From: Plantimonas leprariae
GTDB lineage: Bacteria > Pseudomonadota > Alphaproteobacteria > Rhizobiales > Rhizobiaceae
Length of the DNA: 64,000 bases
NCBI RefSeq assembly: GCF_008802405.1
Contig: NZ_VZDO01000011.1
Span: 1 to 64,000 of the forward strand
Direction of reading: 5' to 3'
This document shows, in pieces, positions 41,403 through 50,680 of this stretch; the first letter of the stretch is position 1; every line of letters begins with the position of its first letter. The position numbers and the translations under genes are program-made. Below the pieces are notes generated by a model. It was not told where the DNA came from. It did no database searches and saw only the letters and a program-made list of their open reading frames with translations.

Positions 41403-42170
41403 ATGACCATGGCAGAACGCCCAGCAGACATCGTGAGCTCAATCGAGGATCGCGTGCTTCCCAACCGCGTCTCGGCCGCGGACGCTCGTGCGGCCGGTCG
41501 TTTCGCGCACGACAAGCCGACGCCGCAGAACAGCATCGTGCTCTTGATCGACCACCAGATCGGCCTGATGGCGGGCATGCGCGACACGACCTCGCTCGCA
41601 GAGCTCAAGAACAACGTCGTCGGGTTGGCGCAGTTCGCGAAGGCGCTCGGGATCCCGGTGCTTCTCAGCACGTCGAACGCGCAATGGCAGAACGGCGATA
41701 CGTTGCCCGAAATCAAGGCGCTGTTCCCCGACCAGCCGATCTACCGGCGAACCGGGATCATCAACGCCTACGAGGATCCGTCCTTCCGCAGGGCGTTCGA
41801 GGACCTCGTCGAGCGAACCGGGCGGCGCCACGTCATCATCGCGGCCTGCACGATCGGGACCTGCTGCGCCTATCCGACCCTCTCGATGCTGAACGACGGC
41901 TACCGGGTGTTTCCGGTCGTCGACGCGTGCGGCGGCTGGAGCCGCTACGAGATCGAGGCGGCGATGGCGCGCATGGCGGGCGCGGGCGCCGAACTGGTGA
42001 CGACGTTCGCGCTCGGCTGCGAGCTCCAGGCCGACTGGAAGCTGCCCTCCGCGAACGCGATGCTCGCACCCTTCAAGGAGAACCTCCCGGAATACGGCCT
42101 CACCATCGAGAGCTTCTGGAACAACGTCGGCGGGCACGTCGTCGCCGATCCGTTCGGAATGGTGAAGTAG
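41403..42170 (+). CDS. Isochorismatase-family hydrolase (YcaC-like)
   Basis: A 255-residue cysteine hydrolase. The catalytic Asp is in LLIDHQIGLMAGM, and the nucleophile Cys is in AACTIGTCCAYPTLSML; the INAYEDPSF stretch is typical of the YcaC branch. Of three clustered ATGs, the one at 41403 best fits the GGAGAGGAA ribosome site; ATG 41397 overlaps that site. About 35 extra residues precede the catalytic domain. YcaC-like enzymes have no settled substrate. Confidence 0.87.
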   Translation: MTMAERPADIVSSIEDRVLPNRVSAADARAAGRFAHDKPTPQNSIVLLIDHQIGLMAGMRDTTSLAELKNNVVGLAQFAKALGIPVLLSTSNAQWQNGDTLPEIKALFPDQPIYRRTGIINAYEDPSFRRAFEDLVERTGRRHVIIAACTIGTCCAYPTLSMLNDGYRVFPVVDACGGWSRYEIEAAMARMAGAGAELVTTFALGCELQADWKLPSANAMLAPFKENLPEYGLTIESFWNNVGGHVVADPFGMVK

Positions 42171-42463
42171 GGGGGCGCAACCGCAGCGGGGAGGCGGTCC
42201 TTCCGCTCCTGACGAACGGGCGTCGGAGCGCTCGCGCCTCCTCGCCGGTCCGGGCCGGACTCAAGGCCTCGTGCGATCGCGGTCCACTCGCGGTCGTCCG
42301 CGTCGTTCCGGGCGGCTCGAGGACGCTCCGTCGACGCCGTGCGCTTTCCTGTTGTCTTGGAGGTTCCGATGCAAAAGTGCGTCCCCGCGCGTGCGTCCGG
42401 ACTGACGATCGGGGCGATCCACGCCCTGTTCGACGTTCGCACCCCGGCACCGCCGGCGGCCTG
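42171..42463. other. Intergenic region before the amidohydrolase remnant
   Basis: About 290 bases with no recognisable gene. A short frame from the ATG at 42369, with GGAGG before it (QKCVPARASGLTIGAIHA), ends after about 31 codons and is unassigned; it may be part of the broken gene downstream. Confidence 0.35.
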
Positions 42464-42913
42464 AGCTTCAACGTGGAGCTGCGCTGGGACGGGATGCGCC
42501 GGCTGGCCGACGAGATGGACATGCTGAAGCGGCAGGTCGCCGCGACCCCGCCGCCGCGATGGGTGCGCGTCGTCGGCGGCTTCACCGAGCACCAGTCCTC
42601 CGACCTCACCGTCGTCGGCGGCGAAGTCGTCTGGAGTGCCGGCGACTTCGCAGACCTCGACGAGACCGACGTGCCGCCCGCCATGCCGGACTGGTCGCCG
42701 GTGCGCACGTTCGGAGGCTATGCCGCCTGGGGCGACGACGCAGCGGCGGCGCGCAACAACCCGCTGAGGCGCGCCGCGATCGGTTCCTGCGGCTGCGCGA
42801 ACGCCTGCACCGTTCACGGCCACGATCATGCGACGGCCTGGTCGTCCAAGCTCCCGATCCAGGATCTCAGGAGCTTCTGGGGCGTCCTCGGCTGCGCCTG
42901 CTGGGCGGTGTAA
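42464..42913 (+). pseudogene. Amidohydrolase remnant with internal deletion, C-terminus intact
   Basis: The frame reads FNVELRWDGMRRLADEMDML and RWVRVVGGFTEHQ, a stretch from the middle of YtcJ-like amidohydrolases. It then jumps directly to DLTVVGGEVVWSAGDFADLD, DWSPVRTFGGY and the end GCGCANACTVHGHDH...FWGVLGCACWAV, which are the extreme C-terminus of the same family. The metal-binding HxH start and the central barrel are missing. The joint near 42594 is in frame. So the gene has lost its 5' half and an internal block. It has no credible start and sits alone between the isochorismatase and 2Fe-2S genes. Confidence 0.6.
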
Positions 42914-43055
42914 GGTTGACGGCAACACCCAGGGGCAGATCGAGAGGACGTGCGCAACTGGATCGCCTTCGATACGATGCGGACGCTGAACGTCTCCGGC
43001 ATGGTTCGCCGGCTTTCGAACCACCGCCGCGGCAACTGGTAGAAAGGCGCAACCC

Positions 43056-44222
43056 ATGTCGCTCGCAGCCGAGGCTACGGGCCCGAAAGGTTTCGATCTG
43101 CGGTTCCGGCAGGTCCGGCTCCTGTCCGGGCTCGTGCTGTTCGCCTTCGTCGCGAGCCATCTCCTGAACCTCGCGCTCGGTCTCGTCTCTTTCGAGGCGC
43201 TCGACCGCTGGCGGCCGATCCTGATCGCACCCTTCGCCAACCCGGTCGGCGAGGTGCTGTTGGTGCTGAGCGTTCTCGTTCACGTCGCGGCAGGCCTCGC
43301 GACCACCGCTCGCCGCCGCTCCTTCGCGCTGACCCGGCTCGACCTCCTGCAACTCGCGCTCGGCCTCGCGACGCCGCCGCTCGTCATGGCGCACGTCCTG
43401 ACCATGCGAATGACGGGCGCGATCGTCGCGGGGTTCGAGGCGAGCTACGCGACGATCCTCGCGATCTACTGGAGCGCCGCACCGCTGCTCGCCATCCAGC
43501 AGCTTCTCGCGGTCGCCGCCGTATGGCTCCATGCCGTGATCGGCTTCTACGCCGTCCTGGTGCTCCGGCCCGTCTGGCCGCGGATCCGCAACCTCGTCCT
43601 GCCCTTGCTGTTCGGCCTGCCGGTCATGGCGCTGCTCGGCTTCGCCCGCGGCGGCACGGAGGTAGTGGCGCAGCTGGCCGCCGATCCCGCCGCTCGAGCC
43701 CGTCTTCAGGCAGCGACGAGCGCGGTCGCCACGGCGGCTCCAACGATCTTCGCCTGGCAGGACCGGCTGCTCTTCGCTTACGCCGTCGCGGTCCTCCTCG
43801 CCCTCGCGGCGTGGTTCGGCCGAGCCACCCTCCGCCGCCGGTCCGAAGTTCGCGTGCGCTACGACGGCGGGATCGAGGCGACGGGCCGGGCAGGCCTCAG
43901 CGTTCTCGAGATCAGCCGGCTCGCCGGCGTCGACCACGCGCATGTCTGCGAGGGGCGCGGGCGCTGCGGGACGTGCCGGATCGCCGTCCACGCCGGCGGG
44001 GACCGCCTCTCCGCTCCGGGAGCGGCCGAGACGCGAACGCTGCGGTCACTCGGTGCGATCCCGAACGTGCGCCTCGCCTGCCAGGCACGGGTGCTGTCGG
44101 GCGCGGTCGTCGTGGAGCGTCTCGTGCCAGCCTATGCCGACGCGAGCGCGGCGCGCCACCCGGAGGATTGGATCGAGGACCGGCCGGAGGTGACGGGCGT
44201 CCCGGCGGGAGCGGCGGCATGA
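43056..44222 (+). CDS. Membrane protein with C-terminal 2Fe-2S ferredoxin domain
   Basis: A 388-residue protein. Residues 20-260 carry six or so hydrophobic helices with several His (VASHLLNLALG, VHVAAGLATTARR, MAHVLTMRMTG, WLHAVIGFYAVLV), a succinate-dehydrogenase-like haem anchor pattern. The end is a plant-type ferredoxin: Cys 298, 304, 307 and 342 (CEGRGRCGTC...LACQ). In rhizobia this module is often followed by an adenylate cyclase domain in the same chain; here it stops after the ferredoxin and is coupled (ATGA) to an MscS channel gene instead. The role is unknown; membrane redox sensing or electron transfer is inferred. Confidence 0.82.
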   Translation: MSLAAEATGPKGFDLRFRQVRLLSGLVLFAFVASHLLNLALGLVSFEALDRWRPILIAPFANPVGEVLLVLSVLVHVAAGLATTARRRSFALTRLDLLQLALGLATPPLVMAHVLTMRMTGAIVAGFEASYATILAIYWSAAPLLAIQQLLAVAAVWLHAVIGFYAVLVLRPVWPRIRNLVLPLLFGLPVMALLGFARGGTEVVAQLAADPAARARLQAATSAVATAAPTIFAWQDRLLFAYAVAVLLALAAWFGRATLRRRSEVRVRYDGGIEATGRAGLSVLEISRLAGVDHAHVCEGRGRCGTCRIAVHAGGDRLSAPGAAETRTLRSLGAIPNVRLACQARVLSGAVVVERLVPAYADASAARHPEDWIEDRPEVTGVPAGAAA

Positions 44223-46123
44223 AGAGCCTTGCCGACATGCCGACGGCGACGATGAGCGCGCTCGACGCCGTCTCCAGTCGCGCTGCCACGCTCGCGAATG
44301 CCGTGGCTGGCGCCGCGCCGCAGTTCCGCACGGTCGAAACCGACCTCGTCCATACCCTCGCCAGCGGCAGCGGGGTACGTGCCGTCACCTATCTTCTCGT
44401 CATTCTGAGCGTCGGCGTCGCGCTGGAAGCCTACCACCGGGTCTACGCGGCGACCGGCCTGCGCATCCTTGCTGCGACGACCCCGTCCTCGCCGCGCCAA
44501 GCCCTCCTGTTCGCGCTTCGCAAGGCGCTGCTGAAAGGGTTCGGGGTCGCGCTCTTCGCGCTTGGCGCCATCGGCACAAGCGCCGCTTTCGCGTGGCCGC
44601 CGGGCGTCCACGCGGTCGTGGTGAGCGCGACGCTTGGCGTCGTCGCGGTGCGCTTGGCCGCGCTCGCCGCCGACGCCCTGTTCGCGCCGAACCGCGCGAG
44701 TCTCCGTCTCGTGCCGCTCGCGGACGGCGCGGCGCGGCTCGCGGTATTCGCGGGCGTCCTTCTGGCAGTCTTCCTTACGTCGGCTTGGCTCGTGCCGCCG
44801 CTTCTGGCGGGACCGGAAGCGGCGCCGCTGGCCGCCGAAGCCGTGCGGCTCGTCGCGGGTAGCCTCGCGGCCGTGCTTTCGATCATCGTTGCGACGGCGC
44901 TTCCGGCCCCGACCGATCATCGCCGCCGGGCACCGCAGCATCGAGGCCGGCTGCCGCAGTTTCCCCGCGCCGTGCTGGCCGTTGCCCTGATCGTCGCGAC
45001 CTACGCGCTGTGGCTGTTCGGCGGCGGTGGCGCCGCGCTCGTCCTCGCCGCGCTCGGCGGGCTCGTGTTCCTGCAAGGCGCTATGCGCCGGATCGTCTTC
45101 CACTTCTGGCGCGACGTAATGCCGACCGACGTCTCGGACTCCGCCGACGAGCCGCCGCCGCTCGCCCCGCTGCTCGTGCTGCCGGCCGCGCGCCTCGTTG
45201 CGATCCTGATCGCCCTCGTTCTATGCGCGCTCGCTACCGACATGTCGCTCGCCGGCATGGCGAAGGCCGAGGATCCGCTCGCGCGGTTCGCGGTGCGCCT
45301 CCTCGGCGTCGCCGCGCTGGTTCTCGTCGCCGACGTCGCCTGGATCGCGGTGCGCTCGGCGATTGATCACCAGCTCGCTCGGATCGGAGCTGCAACCGAA
45401 GCCGGCACGCTGCTTGGGTCGCAGTCGCGCCTGCTGACCCTCCTGCCACTGCTGCGCACCACCGCGATGGTGCTGATTCTCGTGCTCCTCGCGCTGTCGT
45501 CGCTCTGGACGCTCGGGATCGAGATCACGCCGCTCCTCGCCGGCGCCGGCATCGTCGGCCTCGCCTTCGGCTTCGGGGCGCAGTCCTTGGTGAAGGACGT
45601 GATCTCCGGCCTGTTCTTCCTGGCCGAGGACGTGTTCCGCATCGGCGAGTACATCGAGAGCGGCTCCTCGACGAAGGGCACGGTGGAGCGGATCACGCTG
45701 CGCACCGTGGCGCTGCGCCACCACAATGGCCCGCTCCACTTCGTGCCCTACGGCAGCCTCAGCACGGTCCGGAACATGTCGCGCGACTGGGTGGTGGAAA
45801 AGTTCGACTTGCCTCTGCCGATCGAGACCGACTCCGAGAAGGTCCGCAAGCTGCTGAAGCGGGTCGGCGAGGAGATGCTGGAGGACGAGGAGGTCGGGCC
45901 GAAGATCATCGAGCCGCTGAAAGGCAAGCTGCAGCGCATCGAGCCGGGTCTCAAGGTGTTCCGCTGCAAGTTCCGCACCGCCCCCGGCAACCAGTTCGAC
46001 GTGCGTGCCCTGGCGTTCCGGAAGATCGAAACCGCGCTCCGCGACGCCGACATCGCCTACGCCGATACAACCGCCAGGCGCCCCGTCGCGCTACCGGCCA
46101 CGGCAGCCGCGAACGCGCCTTGA
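44219..46123 (+). CDS. Mechanosensitive ion channel (MscS family)
   Basis: A 634-residue channel. About ten hydrophobic segments occupy residues 50-455. The pore helix and beta domain are recognisable by AGAGIVGLAFGFGAQSLVKD and VISGLFFLAEDVFRIGEYIE, followed by TVALRHHNGPLHFVPYGSL and the C-terminal vestibule domain. This is the large MscS type with extra N-terminal helices. The start at 44219 overlaps the stop of the ferredoxin gene. It may act in osmotic protection; the tight link to a redox protein is unusual. Confidence 0.9.
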   Translation: MKSLADMPTATMSALDAVSSRAATLANAVAGAAPQFRTVETDLVHTLASGSGVRAVTYLLVILSVGVALEAYHRVYAATGLRILAATTPSSPRQALLFALRKALLKGFGVALFALGAIGTSAAFAWPPGVHAVVVSATLGVVAVRLAALAADALFAPNRASLRLVPLADGAARLAVFAGVLLAVFLTSAWLVPPLLAGPEAAPLAAEAVRLVAGSLAAVLSIIVATALPAPTDHRRRAPQHRGRLPQFPRAVLAVALIVATYALWLFGGGGAALVLAALGGLVFLQGAMRRIVFHFWRDVMPTDVSDSADEPPPLAPLLVLPAARLVAILIALVLCALATDMSLAGMAKAEDPLARFAVRLLGVAALVLVADVAWIAVRSAIDHQLARIGAATEAGTLLGSQSRLLTLLPLLRTTAMVLILVLLALSSLWTLGIEITPLLAGAGIVGLAFGFGAQSLVKDVISGLFFLAEDVFRIGEYIESGSSTKGTVERITLRTVALRHHNGPLHFVPYGSLSTVRNMSRDWVVEKFDLPLPIETDSEKVRKLLKRVGEEMLEDEEVGPKIIEPLKGKLQRIEPGLKVFRCKFRTAPGNQFDVRALAFRKIETALRDADIAYADTTARRPVALPATAAANAP

Positions 46124-46230
46124 ATGGCCTTCGAAGCGTTCGGCTTCGATCGCGCAGGCTGGCCGCTGGTTGACGTCGTGCCGATCGTCGGGAACACATC
46201 GTTCCTCTCGTTCCCGGCGGCCTGCAGGAT

Positions 46231-47814
46231 ATGCATTCGGTCGAAGTCTTCGAACTGATCATCGCGATGTTCCTGGCGGTGCTGGCGCTGCACTACGCGG
46301 CGCAGCGCCTTTCGCTGCCGCCGGCGGTGGCGCTGCTGGTAGGCGGCGGGGCGCTGGCCTTCGTGCCCGGCCTGCCGACGGTCGAGCTCGACCCGGAACT
46401 GGTGCTGGTGATCTTCCTGCCGCCGCTCCTGATGGACGGCGCCTGGTTCACCGCGCTCAGCCCCTTCCGGCGGCATCTGGCCGGCATCGCCTCGCTGGCG
46501 GTCGGTGCGGTCCTGTTCACCGCAGCCGTGGTCGCTGTCGCGGCGAAACTCGTCGTGCCGGAACTGCCCTGGGCGGCCTGCGTCGCGCTCGGCGCCATCG
46601 TCTCGCCGCCGGACGCCGTTTCGGCACGGGCCGTTCTGCAACGGGTGAAGCTGCCGCGCCGGCTCGGCACGCTGCTCGAAGGCGAAAGCCTCGTCAACGA
46701 CGCGACCGGGCTGGTGCTGTTCCGCTTCGCCGTCGCCGCCACGCTGACCGGGACCTTCAGCCTGGGCGCGGCCGTCGGCAGTTTCGCGGTGCTGGTCGGC
46801 GGCGGACTCCTCGTCGGCGGTGCGATCGGCGCGGTCTGGGTACTGCTCCTGCGTCGGCTCGGCGACGACCACCTGATGATCGCGGCCTCCGTGCTGGTCT
46901 GCTGGGCGAGCTATCTTCTCGGCGAGGCGTTGCACGTGTCCGGCGTCATCGCCACCGTGACGGCGGGCCTCGTCTGCGGCTGGTACCAGCACGTCATCTT
47001 CACCGCGAGCGTGCGGCTGCGGGGCGTCGCGTTCTGGCAGGTGCTGATCTTCCTCTTCGAGGCGGCGGTGTTCATCCTGATCGGGCTGTCCTTGCGCGGG
47101 GTCCTCGACCGCGTCGGCGGCATTGGCGTCGTCGTCGCGGACATGGCGCTGCCGGTCGTGACGGTGATCCTCGCGATGACGTTGGCGCGCTTCGCCTGGG
47201 TGTTCGGCTCGGACGCACTTCTGAAGCTCGTCAGCCGCATGGGTTGGCGCCGGGCCGAGCCGTTGGGTGCGCCGGCCGCGACGGTGATGAGCTGGGCGGG
47301 CATGCGCGGCGTCGTCACGCTCGCGGTCGCGCTGAGCCTGCCGGACGCGATGCCGGGGCGCGACCTGATGCTGGTGACGGCGTTCGCGGCAATCCTCGCG
47401 ACCGTGCTCGTCCAGGGCACGACGCTCGGCCTCGTGATCCGCCGGGCCGGTCTTACGGAGGACGAGCGCGCCAGACCGCCGCTCGACCTCTTCGCGGCCG
47501 AAGCCGCGATGCTGCGCGCCCAGTTCGGGGCGGTCGAGAAGCACGCCTACGCGCCCGACGGCACGCTCCTGCATCCGCGTCTGCTCGACACCTACCGGCG
47601 ACGCGCGACGATCTCGAACGAGTTCAGCGGCAGCGACGAGGAGCGCAACGAAAGCATCGCCGCCCACTTCGGCATGATCCTCGCCGCCGTCGCGGCGGGG
47701 CGAGCCGAACTCGTCCGCCTCCATCGTGCCAACCAGATCGACGACGAGACGCTGCACGACCTCGAACGCGACCTAGACCTCGAGGAACTCGGCGCCATCG
47801 CCGCCAAAGGCTGA
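46231..47814 (+). CDS. Na+/H+ antiporter, CPA1 family
   Basis: A 527-residue cation/proton antiporter with 12-13 hydrophobic segments. CPA1 hallmarks: VLVIFLPPLLMDGAWFT, AIVSPPDAVSARAVL, and LLEGESLVNDATGLVLFRFA, whose Asn-Asp pair is the ion site. The cytosolic tail of about 100 residues is charged. It lies 107 bases after the MscS gene; both fit ionic or osmotic stress, though co-transcription is not shown. Confidence 0.9.
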   Translation: MHSVEVFELIIAMFLAVLALHYAAQRLSLPPAVALLVGGGALAFVPGLPTVELDPELVLVIFLPPLLMDGAWFTALSPFRRHLAGIASLAVGAVLFTAAVVAVAAKLVVPELPWAACVALGAIVSPPDAVSARAVLQRVKLPRRLGTLLEGESLVNDATGLVLFRFAVAATLTGTFSLGAAVGSFAVLVGGGLLVGGAIGAVWVLLLRRLGDDHLMIAASVLVCWASYLLGEALHVSGVIATVTAGLVCGWYQHVIFTASVRLRGVAFWQVLIFLFEAAVFILIGLSLRGVLDRVGGIGVVVADMALPVVTVILAMTLARFAWVFGSDALLKLVSRMGWRRAEPLGAPAATVMSWAGMRGVVTLAVALSLPDAMPGRDLMLVTAFAAILATVLVQGTTLGLVIRRAGLTEDERARPPLDLFAAEAAMLRAQFGAVEKHAYAPDGTLLHPRLLDTYRRRATISNEFSGSDEERNESIAAHFGMILAAVAAGRAELVRLHRANQIDDETLHDLERDLDLEELGAIAAKG

Positions 47815-47826
47815 CGGCGCTCTGCG

Positions 47827-48666
47827 TCAGCCGAAGCTGGTGGATCGCGACAGGGTTTCCCAGTCCGCCATCTCGGCTCGCATCGCGTCAAGCTTCTGCG
47901 CGACGAGCGCCAAAGCGTCGTCCCCGAGGAACAAGCGCATCGGCGGATCATCCGAGCGCACCAGCTCGAGCAGAGCCTGCGCAGCCTTTGTCGGATCGCC
48001 CGGCTGATTACCGCTCTTCGCCTGCCGCGCGGCGCGGATCGGGTCCATCACCGCGTCGTAGTCGGAGATGGAACGCGGCGTGCGGTCCATCGAGCGGCCG
48101 GCCCAGTCGGTGCGGAACTGCCCCGGCGCCAGCGCGGTGACGTGGATGCCGAAGCCGGCGACTTCCTTGCCCAGCGCCTCCGAGATGCCCTCCAACGCGA
48201 ACTTCGAGCCGCAATAGAAGCTGATGCCGGGCATGGTGATGAAGCCGCCCATCGAGGTGACGTTGACGATCCGCCCGTGCCGGCGCTCGCGCATGCCCGG
48301 CAGCACGGCTTTCATCATCGCCACCGCGCCGAAGACGTTGGCGTCGAACTGCCGGCGCAGGTCGTCGATCGAGGACTCCTCCAGCACGCCCTCGTGGCCG
48401 TACCCGGCGTTGTTGACGAGGACGTCGATCGGGCCGACGCGCCGCTCGACATCCGTCACACTCGAAGGCACCGCGGCGAAGTCGGTGACGTCGAGGAGAA
48501 GCGCATGGGCGCGGCCGGGAGCCAGCGCTTCGAAAGCGGTCGCGGCATTCTCCGTCCGCACGGTGCCGATCACCGGATGGCCCTCGGCGAGCGCGGCGGT
48601 CGCGAAGGCGCGGCCAAGTCCGGAACTGACGCCGGTGATGAGAAATGTCTGCGACGACGTGGTCAT
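47827..48666 (-). CDS. SDR-family oxidoreductase
   Basis: A 279-residue classical short-chain dehydrogenase. Coenzyme loop FLITGVSSGLGRAFATAA, NAG motif VLVNNAGYGHEG, catalytic Ser in NVTSMGGF and Tyr-x3-Lys in ISFYCGSKFALEG, so the active site is complete. It is divergent from a TetR gene with a perfect palindrome between and is very likely that repressor's target. The substrate is unknown. Confidence 0.9.
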   Translation of the reverse strand: MTTSSQTFLITGVSSGLGRAFATAALAEGHPVIGTVRTENAATAFEALAPGRAHALLLDVTDFAAVPSSVTDVERRVGPIDVLVNNAGYGHEGVLEESSIDDLRRQFDANVFGAVAMMKAVLPGMRERRHGRIVNVTSMGGFITMPGISFYCGSKFALEGISEALGKEVAGFGIHVTALAPGQFRTDWAGRSMDRTPRSISDYDAVMDPIRAARQAKSGNQPGDPTKAAQALLELVRSDDPPMRLFLGDDALALVAQKLDAMRAEMADWETLSRSTSFG

Positions 48667-48714
48667 GGGTTGCTTCCGTGATTTCGAACGCGCAGCCTGC
48701 GCGGCTGGCGTTGT

Positions 48715-48730
48715 TTATATCATGATATAA
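48715..48730. promoter_or_regulatory. TetR operator palindrome
   Basis: TTATATCATGATATAA: a perfect 16-bp palindrome in the 103-base gap between the SDR and TetR genes, starkly AT-rich in GC-rich DNA. Likely binding site of the adjacent TetR protein, controlling both genes. Confidence 0.82.
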
Positions 48731-48769
48731 TCAGCCGGATGCAAGAGAGGCGAGGGGACGAAGTTCGCG

Positions 48770-49390
48770 ATGCCGGGAGCCGATCGAAAGTCGCCGAGGG
48801 AAAGCGTCGCCCGCTCCAAGGTACTGGATGCCGCCGAGCGGCTGCTCCGGGCCGATCCGGGTGCGACGTTCTCGATGCGCGATCTCGCCGCGGAAGCGGG
48901 GGTCAGCTTCGCGACGCCGTTCAACCAATTCGGCAGCAAGACGGCGATAGCGCAGGCGCTCTCGAGCCGTCGCATCGCCGCGATGGGCGAGCGGCTGCGA
49001 ACTGCGGCGCCTGGTGGCGATGCGGTCGAGCGCACGCTCGCGGCGGTGCGGTTGGCGGTCGGGGTCCTCTTGGAGGAGCCAGAGGTCAACCGGGCGATGA
49101 TGGGGGCGCTCGGAACCTGGAGCGGTTCGCCGGGCGCGGTGGCAGCCCAGTCCAGCGCGCTATGGTCGGTGGCCTTGGCCGAGTTCGACGGGATCGACGC
49201 GGGCCTCGTGGCAGCCGCGAGGGCGCGGCTGCCGAGGCAGCTTGCCATCATGTTCCGCGGCTGTCTGTCGTTCTGGGTCGCCGGCGAGATCGCCGATGCC
49301 GAATTGCCTGTCACCGCAGAGCAGGCCGCCGCGGCTACACTGGCCGCCTTCGTCGATCCGGAGCGTCGCAAGAAGCTGCTGATCGGTTGA
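48770..49390 (+). CDS. TetR-family transcriptional regulator
   Basis: A 206-residue TetR protein. Residues 12-60 carry the helix-turn-helix (RSKVLDAAERLLRADPGATF, MRDLAAEAGVSFATPFNQFG, SKTAIAQALSSRR). The remaining helical domain would bind a ligand. An upstream in-frame start is not needed; the ATG at 48770 lies 39 bases from the palindrome. It probably represses itself and the divergent SDR. Confidence 0.88.
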   Translation: MPGADRKSPRESVARSKVLDAAERLLRADPGATFSMRDLAAEAGVSFATPFNQFGSKTAIAQALSSRRIAAMGERLRTAAPGGDAVERTLAAVRLAVGVLLEEPEVNRAMMGALGTWSGSPGAVAAQSSALWSVALAEFDGIDAGLVAAARARLPRQLAIMFRGCLSFWVAGEIADAELPVTAEQAAAATLAAFVDPERRKKLLIG

Positions 49391-49451
49391 GACGGTTCTG
49401 CGAAAAGTCAGCCGTCCACGGGCAGCAGGATGTTGAAGGCTACAGGTCGCG

Positions 49452-50123
49452 TCAGGTTCGCAGGAAGCGTCGGCCCGCGAAGTAGCCGCAGGTGGCGACG
49501 ATGCCGGTCGCGAGCGTGTACCAGGTGGCCACGAACAGCGGACTGTCGTCGGGGCAGTGGGTGGCGTAGAGGGCGGCTGCGATCGCGGCGGAGGCGACGC
49601 CCGCCGCGGCGCCGGCAAGGCCCGGACGCGTCGGCATGCCCTGCCGCAGCGCGGCGATGAAGCAGACGAGCGGTCCGATCGCGATCAAGGGGATGAACAG
49701 AAGGCAGTAGCGAGCGTTCGTTCCAACGAGGCGGGTCGCCCATTCTGCCGGCGGCAACATCGCCAGCTCGATGCCGACGCCGACAGCCAGCACGGCGCCG
49801 ACGCCGCCGAGCAGCCACGGCCAGATCCCGAGCGGCGCCGCCGGGCGGCCGATGCGATCGAGCAGCCCGATCGTGGCGACGGCCAGCGGCACCGTCACGA
49901 TGAACTTGAACAGGACGCGAGTGGTTCGCACGACAGTCTCAAGGTCGGGGCGCGGATGCAGCATGGCGAGATAGAACGCCGCGGCGGCGATCACGCCGAA
50001 CGCCGCCGCCTTGAGTATGGTGCCGCCGAAGCGCGTCCGCACGCCGGCGTCCTTTGCCAGGATTTCGATGAGGCGGTCCGTTCCCATCGCCGGTCTGGGT
50101 GAACCGTCATTCTCGGCGTTCAT
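49452..50123 (-). CDS. nrsF: NrsF-type anti-sigma factor (DUF1109)
   Basis: A 223-residue membrane protein with six hydrophobic helices after a short cytosolic N-terminus (TDRLIEILAKDAGVRTRFGG). This is the NrsF/DUF1109 layout: an integral-membrane anti-sigma factor that holds an ECF sigma factor until stress. Two Cys occur in the C-terminal half (THCPDD, VATCGYF), which NrsF proteins can use for sensing. Its start overlaps the sigma gene's stop (ATGA). Confidence 0.87.
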   Translation of the reverse strand: MNAENDGSPRPAMGTDRLIEILAKDAGVRTRFGGTILKAAAFGVIAAAAFYLAMLHPRPDLETVVRTTRVLFKFIVTVPLAVATIGLLDRIGRPAAPLGIWPWLLGGVGAVLAVGVGIELAMLPPAEWATRLVGTNARYCLLFIPLIAIGPLVCFIAALRQGMPTRPGLAGAAAGVASAAIAAALYATHCPDDSPLFVATWYTLATGIVATCGYFAGRRFLRT

Positions 50124-50680
50124 GTCGTGCCTCCGCGGTAGATCGCGGCCAAACTTCTGAGTGCCCTATGCAGCGCGACGCGCACCGCGCCTTCCGTCAT
50201 CGAGAGCCGCGCGGCAGTATCGCGAACGCTGGAGCCGTCGAGCGAGATGGCGCGAACGATGTCGCGCTGCACCGGCTTCAGGTGTTCCATCATCCGACCG
50301 ATGTCCTGTTCGTCCGTCGAGACGCTCTGCCGCTCGTCCGCGACGAGGTCGACGATATCCTCGATCGGCACGCTCGCCTGGTGACCACGACGGCGGAGGG
50401 CGTCGATCAGCTTGTTGCGCACGATCACCGAGATCCACGGCCCTATCGGCCGACGCACGTCCCAGGTCCCGCGCTTCAGATGAATGGCGAGGAGCGCTTC
50501 CTGCACGATGTCCTCGACGTCCTGATTGCCGAGCCCGAAGGCGGCGAGCCGCCGGCGCGCCAGACGCTCGAACTCTACCGGCGCCGCTTCGCCACGCCCC
50601 GTGATGGGATCAATCAGGACAACACGCTGCGCTACCGTGCCAGCCTCACCGACTGCCGGGCTTGCGAGTTGAAGCCGCAA
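50120..50680 (-). CDS. ECF sigma factor, N-terminus replaced by IS-derived sequence
   Basis: The open frame encodes 186 residues. From about residue 35 it is a clear ECF sigma factor: region 2 in LARRRLAAFGLGNQDVEDIV and PWISVIVRNKLIDALRRRG, region 4 in DGSSVRDTAARLSMTEGAVR. The first about 30 residues (MRLQLASPAVGEAGTVAQRV onward) overlap the antisense of a transposase fragment at 50603-50965 and do not look like a sigma N-terminus. The first about 20-25 native residues and the native promoter are therefore gone. Some product could still come from the remaining start, but normal function is doubtful. The NrsF gene after it looks intact. Confidence 0.75.
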   Translation of the reverse strand: MRLQLASPAVGEAGTVAQRVVLIDPITGRGEAAPVEFERLARRRLAAFGLGNQDVEDIVQEALLAIHLKRGTWDVRRPIGPWISVIVRNKLIDALRRRGHQASVPIEDIVDLVADERQSVSTDEQDIGRMMEHLKPVQRDIVRAISLDGSSVRDTAARLSMTEGAVRVALHRALRSLAAIYRGGTT

